This document shows positions 7,059 to 14,492 of a DNA stretch of 64,000 nt, in pieces (the first letter of the stretch is position 1; each line of letters begins with the position of its first letter). The notes beneath the pieces are model-generated. The model did not search any database. It saw only the letters and a program-made list of their open reading frames with translations, and was not told the DNA's origin. The stretch comes from CAVQBC01 sp963848415 (lineage in GTDB: Bacteria > Actinomycetota > Thermoleophilia > Solirubrobacterales > Solirubrobacteraceae), in NCBI GenBank assembly GCA_963848415.1, contig CAWKDN010000002.1:434001-498000 (forward strand). The letters run 5' to 3'. A program made the translations under genes and the position numbers.

Positions 7059-8676
7059 CGAGCCCCAGCGCCTCCTCGGCGAGCTCGCGCAGCCGGTACT
7101 TCTGCACCTTGCCGGTCACGGTCATCGGGAACTCCGGCAGCGTGCGCACGTGGGCGGGCACCTTGAAGTGCGCGATCCGGCCCTCGCAGAAGGCGGCCAC
7201 CGACGCCTGGTCGACCTCCGCGCCGCCGCGCGGCACGATCCACGCCATCACCGTCTCGCCGTAGCGCTCGTCGGGTACCCCGACGACCTGGACGTCGGCC
7301 ACGTCCGGGTGGCCGTAGAGGAACTCCTCCACCTCGCGCGGGTACACGTTCTCCCCGCCGCGGATGATCATGTCCTTGATGCGCCCGACGATCTCGACGT
7401 AGCCGCTGTCGTCCATGGTCGCCAGGTCCCCCGTGTGCATCCACCGCCCGCGGTCGATGGCCTCCGCGGTGCGCTCGGCGTCGTCCCAGTAGCCGAGCAT
7501 CACCGAGTAGCCGCGCGTGCACAGCTCGCCCGGCTCGCCGCGCCCCATCACGGCGCCGGAGTCGGCGTCGACGACCTTGACCTCGACGTGCGGGTGCACG
7601 CGGCCGACGCTGCCGACGCGCTGCTCGAGCGGGTCGTCGGCGGCGGTCTGGGTCGACACCGGCGAGGTCTCGGTCATGCCGTAGGCGATGGTCACCTCCT
7701 CCATGTGCATCTCGGAGACCACCCGGCGCATCGTCTCGATCGGGCACGGCGAGCCGGCCATGATCCCCGTCCGCAGCGAGCCCAGGTCGAACTCGGCGAA
7801 GCGCTCGTGCTCGAGCTCGGCGATGAACATCGTCGGCACGCCGTAGAGCGAGGTGCAGCGCTCGGACTGCACCGCCTCGAGGGTCGCCACAGGGTCGAAC
7901 GCGGGCGCCGGGACGACCATGCAGGCCCCGTGGCTGACGCAGGCGAGGTTGCCCATCACCATCCCGAAGCAGTGGTAGAAGGGCACTGGGATCGCCACGC
8001 GGTCGGTTTCGTCGTAGCCGCAGCCACGCCCGACGAAGTAGCCGTTGTTGAGGATGTTGTGGTGGCTGAGCGTCGCGCCCTTCGGGAAGCCCGTGGTGCC
8101 GCTCGTGTACTGGATGTTGATCGGCTCGTCGAACTGGGTGGCGGCCTGGCGGGCCGCGACGTCCTCGGCGGCGACCGCGTCGCCATCGTCGAGCAGCGCG
8201 TCCCAGTCCGGGTCGTCGAGGAACCACACGAGCTCGAGCGCCGGCAGCTCGTCACGGCACTCCGCGACCATCGCGCGGTAGTCCGATGACTTGAACGCGG
8301 GCGCCGCGACGAGCGCCCGGCAGCCCGACTGGCGCAGCGCGAACCCGAGCTCGGAGGTCCGGTAGGCCGGGTTGAGGTTGACGAGGATCACGCCGAGGCG
8401 GGCGGCGGCGAGCTGCACGAGCACCCACTCGGCGCAGTTGGGGCTCCAGATGCCCAGCCGGTCACCGGCGTCCAGGCCGGCGGCCAGCAGCCCGCGCGCA
8501 ACCCGGTCCACCGCCGCGCCCAGCTCCGCCCAGCTGTAGCGCAGGTCCTGATGGCAGGAGACGAGCGCCTCACGGTCGCCGTGGGCGGCGACCGTCGCGT
8601 CGAGGCAGTCCCCGATCGTCTGCCCGAGCAACGGGGTGCTCGCGGTGCCGTGCGCGTAGGCGGCTCGAGAGGCCAT
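7039..8676 (-). CDS. Fatty-acyl-CoA synthetase (AMP-binding, FadD-like)
   Basis: Complete 545-residue AMP-forming acyl-CoA ligase. Motifs in order: P-loop YTSGTTGFPKGATLSH (about residue 190), VPFYHCFGMVMG, the adenine motif AYGMTETSPVS, RWMHTGDLATMDDSGY, hinge GRIKDMIIRGGENVYPREVEE, and the C-terminal catalytic Lys in MTVTGKVQKYRL. Length and the FYHCFGM segment agree with the medium/long-chain group. It would load exogenous or recycled fatty acids onto CoA for beta-oxidation or lipid assembly. It is monocistronic, converging on the TetR gene. With the WS/DGAT protein at 45 kb and the cut ligase at the left edge it suggests active lipid metabolism in this organism. Confidence 0.93.
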   Translation of the reverse strand: MASRAAYAHGTASTPLLGQTIGDCLDATVAAHGDREALVSCHQDLRYSWAELGAAVDRVARGLLAAGLDAGDRLGIWSPNCAEWVLVQLAAARLGVILVNLNPAYRTSELGFALRQSGCRALVAAPAFKSSDYRAMVAECRDELPALELVWFLDDPDWDALLDDGDAVAAEDVAARQAATQFDEPINIQYTSGTTGFPKGATLSHHNILNNGYFVGRGCGYDETDRVAIPVPFYHCFGMVMGNLACVSHGACMVVPAPAFDPVATLEAVQSERCTSLYGVPTMFIAELEHERFAEFDLGSLRTGIMAGSPCPIETMRRVVSEMHMEEVTIAYGMTETSPVSTQTAADDPLEQRVGSVGRVHPHVEVKVVDADSGAVMGRGEPGELCTRGYSVMLGYWDDAERTAEAIDRGRWMHTGDLATMDDSGYVEIVGRIKDMIIRGGENVYPREVEEFLYGHPDVADVQVVGVPDERYGETVMAWIVPRGGAEVDQASVAAFCEGRIAHFKVPAHVRTLPEFPMTVTGKVQKYRLRELAEEALGLASPAAR

Positions 8677-8821
8677 CTCCTCCCGCGCGACCCTACCCGA
8701 GCCGGGGCCCCGCGGGGAGCAGCGCGGCGACTGTCCAGAAGTCGTGAATCCCCGGGTTGACTTCAGTGCTCGATTGCGTTCGAGTAGTCAGGACCCCATC
8801 CGAGCCAGGGAGCGCGACAAG

Positions 8822-10438
8822 ATGCAACGAGGCCATGGTGACGCCGATCCGCTGGTGGCCGGCAAGCTCGACGAAGGCAGCTTCGACGCGTTGGTGAAGG
8901 CGGGCGGCCCACCCGACGACGCGATGGCCGCGCGCGCCCAGCTGGGCAACAGCCTGCTGGGGCCGGGGCGCTTCGGCAAGATCTTCGAGGACCTGGACCC
9001 GTTCCGGCCGGCCGACGAGGGCCTGATCGCCCTCGGCGCCGCGATGGTCGACAGCGCCCCGCAGGATCCCGGAGGCGACAACCACGCCGTCCCGGCGGGC
9101 TGGACCTACTTCGGCCAGTTCGTCGACCACGACATGACGCTGGACAAGACGGCCGACTTCCCGATCTTCGACGACCCCGAGGACATCGAGCAGGCGCGCA
9201 CGCCGAACTTCGACCTCGACAGCCTCTACGGGCTCGGCCCGCGGCGCAGCCCGGACCTCTACTCGACCCAGCAGCCGCCGCGGCGCGCGCGCTTCACGAT
9301 CGGCCGGACGAGCACGGACGCGAGCCCCGGCGGCAGCGCGCCCGGCACCCCGGAGATTCCCGGCGGCGCCCGCGCCGACCTGCCGCGAGCCGGACAGACA
9401 GCGCGGATCGGCGACCCGCGCAACGACGAGAACCTCGTCATCGCCCAGCACCACCTGCAGTTCCTGAAGTTCCACAACGCCGTCATCCGCCGGATCGAGA
9501 GCGGCGCCGGCGACGACCACGATCCCGAGTCCTTCTCACTGGCCGCCGAGAACGGCAACGGGACGATCCCGTTCTTCCGCGCGCGGCGGTCGGTCCGCTG
9601 GCACTACCAGTGGATCGTGCTCAACGACTTCCTGCCGCTGCTGGTCGACGCCGCCGTGCTGCAGGACGTGCGCCAGAACGGGCGCAAGTACTTCACCTTC
9701 GACAAGCAGCCCTACGGCGGCAAGCCGTTCATGCCGCTCGAGTTCTCCGGGGCGGCCTACCGGCTCGGGCACAGCATGATCCGCGAGAACTACAACTACA
9801 ACCGCGTGTTCGGCGATCTGCCGGCCACACCGAACCGCCTGGCGCCGGCCAACCTCGGGCTGCTGTTCCGCTTCACCGGGGGCGGGCAGGCCGCGCCGAT
9901 CCCGGGCAACTGGGTGTGCGACTTCACCCGCTTCTACGACTTCGGCGACGACCGCGCCAACCTCGCCCGCCGCTTCGACACGAAGCTCATCCCGGAGCTG
10001 CACGACCTGCCGGCGCCGAACTTCTCCGGGCCGTTCAGCTCGCTCGCCGTGCGCAACCTCGTGCGCGGCAGCCGGATCGGGCTCCCGTCAGCGCAGGACG
10101 TCGCCGAGGCGATGGGCATCGGCCCGATCTCGCCGGCTGACCTGGTGGCGGGCCTGGCGGAGGGCCCGATCGTGGCCCAGCACGGCTTCGACAAGGCCTC
10201 GCCGCTGTGGTGGTACATCCTGCGCGAGGGCGAGGTCCAGACGGGCGGCGCGACGCTCGGCGAGCTCGGCAGCCGCATCGTCGCCGAGGTCTTCGTCGGG
10301 ATCCTCGAGGCCGACCCGCACGGCTTCCTCACGCTCCAGCCGGACTGGAAGCCGAGCCTGCCCTCCGAGCACCCGAACGACTTCAAGATGACCGACCTGC
10401 TGCGCGTCGTGGGAGAGATCAACCCGCTGGGCCCGTAG
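8822..10438 (+). CDS. Heme peroxidase of the animal (myeloperoxidase-like) family
   Basis: About 538 residues. The distal heme side is recognisable in TYFGQFVDHDMTLD (the DHD His and Asp positions of the peroxidase-cyclooxygenase superfamily), followed by NLVIAQHHLQFLKFHNAVIRRIE, the catalytic Arg region and the proximal His in YRLGHSMIRENYNYNRVF. Bacterial members oxidise halides or organic substrates with hydrogen peroxide; the substrate here is unknown. No signal peptide is visible, so it may be cytoplasmic or released otherwise. Start ATG chosen for its AGGGAG ribosome-binding site; a GTG 26 codons earlier is the alternative. A GC hairpin follows the stop. Confidence 0.9.
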   Translation: MQRGHGDADPLVAGKLDEGSFDALVKAGGPPDDAMAARAQLGNSLLGPGRFGKIFEDLDPFRPADEGLIALGAAMVDSAPQDPGGDNHAVPAGWTYFGQFVDHDMTLDKTADFPIFDDPEDIEQARTPNFDLDSLYGLGPRRSPDLYSTQQPPRRARFTIGRTSTDASPGGSAPGTPEIPGGARADLPRAGQTARIGDPRNDENLVIAQHHLQFLKFHNAVIRRIESGAGDDHDPESFSLAAENGNGTIPFFRARRSVRWHYQWIVLNDFLPLLVDAAVLQDVRQNGRKYFTFDKQPYGGKPFMPLEFSGAAYRLGHSMIRENYNYNRVFGDLPATPNRLAPANLGLLFRFTGGGQAAPIPGNWVCDFTRFYDFGDDRANLARRFDTKLIPELHDLPAPNFSGPFSSLAVRNLVRGSRIGLPSAQDVAEAMGIGPISPADLVAGLAEGPIVAQHGFDKASPLWWYILREGEVQTGGATLGELGSRIVAEVFVGILEADPHGFLTLQPDWKPSLPSEHPNDFKMTDLLRVVGEINPLGP

Positions 10439-10462
10439 GCCGCCGCGGTTCTCGCCGGTGTC

Positions 10463-10488
10463 CGCCGCCCGCGCCGAGCCGGGCGGCG
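10463..10488 (+). terminator. GC-rich hairpin after the peroxidase gene
   Basis: Perfect 9 bp stem CGCCGCCCG/CGGGCGGCG with an 8-base loop, 24 bases after the peroxidase stop. There is no U-tract, as is common for actinobacterial terminators, so the assignment rests on position and stem strength. The rest of the gap up to the next gene is GC-rich with further imperfect hairpins and no convincing gene. Confidence 0.5.
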
Positions 10489-10641
10489 GGCGGCCGGGCG
10501 GCCGGGTGGTTACGCCGGCCGCACCCCGGTGCGGACAGCCGCACCGCTCGACACCGGGTTGCACTCTCGGCAGCCGGGCGCGCGAGCCTGATGATCTCTC
10601 GTGCGTTGCTAGCCCAAGCGAAGCCAGGAGCCCTTGCCCAG

Positions 10642-11046
10642 ATGCGCAGCCCGATCGCCCGGACCTACCTGTCCCTCGCGGCCTTCTACGCCGCTGATCC
10701 GCGGCGCCGTCATTCGCGCGAGCGCGACGTCGGTTTGTGGTGGCGGTCGCGCGGCGGTCCCACCTACCGGGCGGCCTGGGTTCAGGACACCGAGGAGATC
10801 TACCTCGTCCAGCACGGGCTGACCGGCAAGGGCGCCGGTCGCGTGCACCTGCTGGGCGAGACGGCCGGCTTCGCCGAGCTCGAGGCGCGGCTCGACGGCT
10901 GGAAAGACGTCGTCGGGACGCGCGGCTCCTTCGAGTGGCTGCTCGCCCACGCCGTCCCCTCGGCGGCCTCGGCGCCGCGGGCGTCGCGGCCGCGGGGTGA
11001 CCGGCCCGCCTCGCCGTCGCGGGCGCGGAGCGGGCGCGCCGCCTGA
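10642..11046 (+). CDS. Protein of unknown function
   Basis: 134 residues, family not recognised. The first ~100 residues look like a compact alpha/beta domain rich in aromatic residues (RTYLSLAAFYAADP, DVGLWWR, YRAAWVQDTEEIYLVQHG, LDGWKDVVG, SFEWLLAHAV); the last ~30 are Ala/Arg/Ser-rich and probably disordered. No signal peptide or membrane segment is seen. The ATG after CCAGGAG is preferred; an in-frame ATG 17 codons upstream is possible. The protein-like composition (W, Y, H, charged residues in balance) distinguishes it from the Arg-rich antisense frames. It is flanked by the peroxidase gene and the convergent TPR gene; no functional link can be stated. Confidence 0.65.
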   Translation: MRSPIARTYLSLAAFYAADPRRRHSRERDVGLWWRSRGGPTYRAAWVQDTEEIYLVQHGLTGKGAGRVHLLGETAGFAELEARLDGWKDVVGTRGSFEWLLAHAVPSAASAPRASRPRGDRPASPSRARSGRAA

Positions 11047-11103
11047 GCCGTCCACGTGAGCCGGGGCATCGCGACCTCCGGCGCGACGCGGCGATCGGCT
11101 GGT

Positions 11104-12765
11104 CTAGGCGACGGTCGCGGGCTGGGTCGTGCGGCAGAAGCACGACGACGTGATCGGGGTGTCCGCGCGGGCGAGGGCGACGTCGAGCTGCTGCTTGACG
11201 ATCCGCGCCGGTTCGGCCTTCCCGAGCCGGACGAGGCACTCGTGGTAGCCGTGCAGGCTCCACACGTTGCCGGGGTGCCAGGACGAGCGCGGGATCGACG
11301 GGTCGTAGCCCAGGTCCTCGGCGTAGACGGTCTCGGCCTGCTCCACGCGGCCCTGCTCGAGCAGCAGCGCGCCGTAGGCGTGGCGCGTGGGCTGCATCCA
11401 GCCCCACGGCTCGTCGTAGGGCAGCGCGTCGTCGAGCGCGATCGCCCGTTGCAGGTGCTCGAAGGCCGCGTCGAAGCGGCCGCGCCGGTACGCCAGCTCG
11501 CCGTCGAGCATCGCCCCGGCGACGGCGAGGATGTCCTGGCTCGTGTTGTTGAACAGGAAGCGCGAGTCTGGGACGCGCGCGACGGCGGCGAGGAACGCCT
11601 CGCGCGCCGCGCGGGCCTCCTCGATCCGGCCGGTCGCCGCGGAGGCGACGCCCTGCGCGTAGTGGGTCATCGCCGTCGTGGTGCAGTAGAGCGCCGGGTC
11701 GTCGGGCAGCGGCAGCGCGAGGATGTCCTCCCACAATCCGAAGCGGATCAGCACGTGCAGGCGCATGGGGACGAACGCCTCGAGGTAGTCGGCCATCGGC
11801 GGCTGCTCGATCCGCAGCAGCTCCTCGGGTAGCGAGGCCTCGAGGTCGGCTGCGACCTGCAGCGCGACCTGACGGCGGCCGAGGAACATCGCCCCGTAGA
11901 TCGCGAAGTGGCGGTCGTGGGCGTGGTAGAGCGCGTAGAACCCGACCCGGCCCTCGCGCGCGACGTACTTCTCGTTGACCTCGATCGCGCGCAGGTTCGT
12001 CTCGAGCGTGCTCTTGTAGTCGCCGCACAGCACGTCGATGTGCGTCGGCATGTGCACGAGGTGGCCGGCGTCGGGGACGAGCGAGCGCAGCGCGTCGGCG
12101 ACCGGCAGCGCCCGCTCCGGGACCGGCGACATCTCCATCAGGTGCACGTAGAAGTGCACCAGTCCCGGGTGGGTGCGGCCGCCGGGCCGGTCGAGCGCGC
12201 GCTCGAGCACCTCCTTGGCCTCGAGCGTCGCCGCGCCCTCGGGCGGCCGGCCCGAGTACCGGTCCCACAGCGCCCACGGCGTCAGGTTCATGAGCGCGTC
12301 GGCGAAGAGCGCCGCGACGTCGAGATCGTCCGGATGCTCGCGGTACACGGCCCGCATCGCCTCGGCGTAGTCGGCGTTGAACGCTTCGAGGTCGGCCGAC
12401 ACGTCGTCGGCCTGATAGCGGCGCCCGAGCGCCTCGACCAGCGCCTGCTCGACCGGCGCGGCGCGCTCCGCGCACGTGCGCGCTGCCGCGACCTCGTCGC
12501 AGGCCTTCGCGAGCGACGCCGCCAGGTCGACCGGGTCAAACGCCTCCCACTGCTTGTTGTAGTTCGGCCCGATCGCGTAGGCGATCCCCCAGTGCGCCAG
12601 CCCGAAGCCGGGGTCGTGCTCGACCGCGCGCTCGAAGCACCGGATCGCCTCCTCGTGGTGAAAGGCGTAGGACCACACGAGCCCGCGGTCGAACCACGTC
12701 TGGGCGCTCGTCGAGGCCGTCGACGTCCCGCGCCTGTGGGTACCGAGATCGAAGTAGGGCTCCAT
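11104..12765 (-). CDS. Tetratricopeptide-repeat protein
   Basis: About 553 residues of helical repeats. TPR-like units are clear at the start (WFDRGLVWSYAFHHEEAIRCFERAVEHDPGFGLAHWGIAYAIG) and again near the C-terminus (ELAYRRGRFDAAFEHLQRAIALDD, GALLLEQGRVEQAETVYAEDL). The centre carries several His-rich segments (HFYVHLMEMS, HLVHMPTHIDVLCGDY, YHAHDRHFAIYGAMF) that look conserved and may form a binding or metal site, though this is inference. No signal peptide. The ATG at MEPYFDLGTH is chosen; a start 14 codons earlier would enter the short divergent promoter region shared with the Crp-like gene, which may regulate it. Confidence 0.82.
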   Translation of the reverse strand: MEPYFDLGTHRRGTSTASTSAQTWFDRGLVWSYAFHHEEAIRCFERAVEHDPGFGLAHWGIAYAIGPNYNKQWEAFDPVDLAASLAKACDEVAAARTCAERAAPVEQALVEALGRRYQADDVSADLEAFNADYAEAMRAVYREHPDDLDVAALFADALMNLTPWALWDRYSGRPPEGAATLEAKEVLERALDRPGGRTHPGLVHFYVHLMEMSPVPERALPVADALRSLVPDAGHLVHMPTHIDVLCGDYKSTLETNLRAIEVNEKYVAREGRVGFYALYHAHDRHFAIYGAMFLGRRQVALQVAADLEASLPEELLRIEQPPMADYLEAFVPMRLHVLIRFGLWEDILALPLPDDPALYCTTTAMTHYAQGVASAATGRIEEARAAREAFLAAVARVPDSRFLFNNTSQDILAVAGAMLDGELAYRRGRFDAAFEHLQRAIALDDALPYDEPWGWMQPTRHAYGALLLEQGRVEQAETVYAEDLGYDPSIPRSSWHPGNVWSLHGYHECLVRLGKAEPARIVKQQLDVALARADTPITSSCFCRTTQPATVA

Positions 12766-12815
12766 GGCTGCCGCGCTCGTCGTGAACTCTCCCACTATCG
12801 GGTTCAATTTGGCGT

Positions 12816-13526
12816 GTGGGCGCTGTGCTGCACCGCCTGCTCGACCTCGACCCGGACCTCGGTGAGCACCTGCCGCGCCATCGCTTCGGCGTCGCGCGGG
12901 CGGAGCTGACGTGCCTCGTGGTCCGGTGGCCGCGGGGCGACGCCCCGGCCGCGGCGGTGCCCGAGGAGCCGGCGTCCACGCTCGGGCTGCTGATCGCCGA
13001 CGGCCTCGTCACCCGCCACGTCACGGTCGCCGGCCGGCGCTGCGTCGAGCTGCTGGGCCCCGGCGATCTCTTCTCGCCGTGGCTGGAGGAGGACGGGCAC
13101 ATGGTCGCTCCGGTCTCCGCGAGCTTCCGGGTGCTCGAGCCGGCGCGGCTCGCCGTGCTCGACCGCGCGACGACGCTGCGGCTCGGCTTCTGGCCGGAGG
13201 TGCTCTCGGTGCTCGTCGCCCGCCTGATCCGGCGCTCGCGCGCGCTCGCCGGCACGCTCGCGCTGGCGCAGGTCCCGCACGTCGAGGACCGCCTGTTGAT
13301 CGGGCTCTGGCACCTCGCGGACCGCTTCGGACGGGTCACGCCCGAGGGCGTCGTCCTGCCGCTGCGGCTCTCCCACGAGCTGCTCGGGGCGATCGTCGGC
13401 GCCCAGCGGCCGACGGTCACCTCGGCGCTCAAACAGCTCGGCGGCCGCGGCCTCGTCCAGCGGCGTGCGGACCGCGGCTGGCTGCTGCTCGGCGGCCCGC
13501 CGGAGCTCGACGGGCCCGCGACCTAA
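12816..13526 (+). CDS. Crp/Fnr family transcriptional regulator
   Basis: 236 residues. N-terminal cyclic-nucleotide-binding-like beta roll (LGLLIADGLVTRHVTVAGRRCVELLGPGDLFSPW, residues ~55-90), a long dimerisation helix, and a C-terminal winged helix with recognition segment LSHELLGAIVGAQRPTVTSALKQL. The cAMP-contact residues of E. coli CRP are not obvious in the roll, so the ligand is unknown. GTG start; the gap to the divergent TPR gene is only 50 bases and contains the AT-rich stretch CACTATCGGGTTCAATTT, likely the shared promoter. It most probably controls itself and the TPR gene. Confidence 0.9.
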   Translation: MGAVLHRLLDLDPDLGEHLPRHRFGVARAELTCLVVRWPRGDAPAAAVPEEPASTLGLLIADGLVTRHVTVAGRRCVELLGPGDLFSPWLEEDGHMVAPVSASFRVLEPARLAVLDRATTLRLGFWPEVLSVLVARLIRRSRALAGTLALAQVPHVEDRLLIGLWHLADRFGRVTPEGVVLPLRLSHELLGAIVGAQRPTVTSALKQLGGRGLVQRRADRGWLLLGGPPELDGPAT

Positions 13527-13631
13527 AGGCGCTCGCGCGGAAACGGTCAGGCGCACGACCGCATCCGCCGATCGGCTGGATATGCCGCGGTTTGCAGGCC
13601 AGAATGGATGCAGCCACGAAGGAGGCTGAAG

Positions 13632-13871
13632 ATGCCCATCTCACCCCACCCGTCCGCCGAGCAGCTCCGCGAGGCGCTGCGGGAGCGCGACGTCACGCTG
13701 GCGTGCACGATCTGCGGCCACGAGGACTTCGCGATCGAGGAGGCGGCGATCCGCGCCTCCGGCGGGCGCAACTTCTACGGCAACGTCCGCCTGCTGCGCG
13801 AGCAGATCATCTGCGAGCACTGCGGGCACGTGATGAGCTTCGCGCTCGACGTCCTGCGCGCGAAGGACTGA
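13632..13871 (+). CDS. Small zinc-ribbon-like protein
   Basis: 79 residues with two CxxC knuckles: LACTICGHEDF (about residues 24-27) and IICEHCGHVMSF (about 60-63). This spacing would hold one zinc ion in a ribbon. Between them lies RNFYGNVRLLREQ. Strong ribosome-binding site AAGGAGGCTGAAG before the ATG. Proteins of this pattern are usually annotated as hypothetical; no enzymatic motif is present. The truncated redoxin frame starts about 50 bases downstream on the same strand. Confidence 0.75.
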   Translation: MPISPHPSAEQLREALRERDVTLACTICGHEDFAIEEAAIRASGGRNFYGNVRLLREQIICEHCGHVMSFALDVLRAKD

Positions 13872-13924
13872 CGCCCCGCCGCCGGCGGCGAGCAACGCCT
13901 GCGGCGCTCAGGAGACGGAAGGGC

Positions 13925-14095
13925 ATGCTCGATCGCCTGCCCGACCTCACGCTCGCCGACCACACGGGCGAGCCGCGCCGCCTGTCCGACCTCGTCGCCG
14001 GCGATCCGGCGATCGTGCACACCTACCGCGGGCCGTGGTGCCCGAAGGAGCAGCGCCACTTCCGCCGCGGCGACTGGGCCGCGCCGGCGGCATGA
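13925..14095 (+). pseudogene. Truncated AhpC/TSA-like redoxin (N-terminal fragment)
   Basis: 56 codons that read as the first third of a peroxiredoxin-like protein: PDLTLADHTGEPRRLSDL, then AIVHTYRGPWCPKEQRHFRR with the peroxidatic Cys in the PxxxC-type position. Full-length relatives are about 150-200 residues. Here the frame ends in GDWAAPAA and a stop just after the active site. The following 400 bases do not contain the missing thioredoxin-fold part in any frame, so this is a deletion product rather than a simple frameshift. Whether a stable peptide is made is doubtful. Confidence 0.55.
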
Positions 14096-14492
14096 ACGCC
14101 TGGATCGCCGCGACGGCCGATCGCCCGGACGGTGCGTGGGCGGCGGCCGAGCTGCACGATGCCGGTGGCCGGCCGGCCCGGTTCCTCGCCGCCTGGCGCA
14201 GCGACCGGCGCCCCATCGCGGGCCTCCACCTTCGGTGGCGCCCTGTGCGCGTGGCGCGGGCGGTGGACGCCCGACGACCCGTTCGCCGCGGTCGCCCCGG
14301 CGCGCCGGGTGACCGTCGGCGCCGGGCTGGTCGCGGCCGGGCCGGCGCTGCTGCCGAGCGCGATCGTCGAGCGCTACGCCGGCCAGCCGTGGCCGGCCGA
14401 TCGCTTCCCCGCGGGCTGAACGCCCGCCGGCGGCGGCCGGCCGTGGCGCTGACGAGCTCGTCCGCGCCCATGGGCGCGAGCCTGTCCGCGGG
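14096..14492. other. Gene-poor gap with possible gene remnants
   Basis: No complete gene is supported. Two plus-strand stretches look protein-like: one in the frame of the ATG at 14092 (AWIAATADRPDGAWAAAELHD, upstream of about 14230) and one in another frame (WTPDDPFAAVAPARRVTVGAGLVAAGPALLPSAIVERYAG, ending at 14419). They could be the two halves of a single frameshifted gene or rearrangement debris following the truncated redoxin. I do not recognise the family. Confidence 0.35.
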
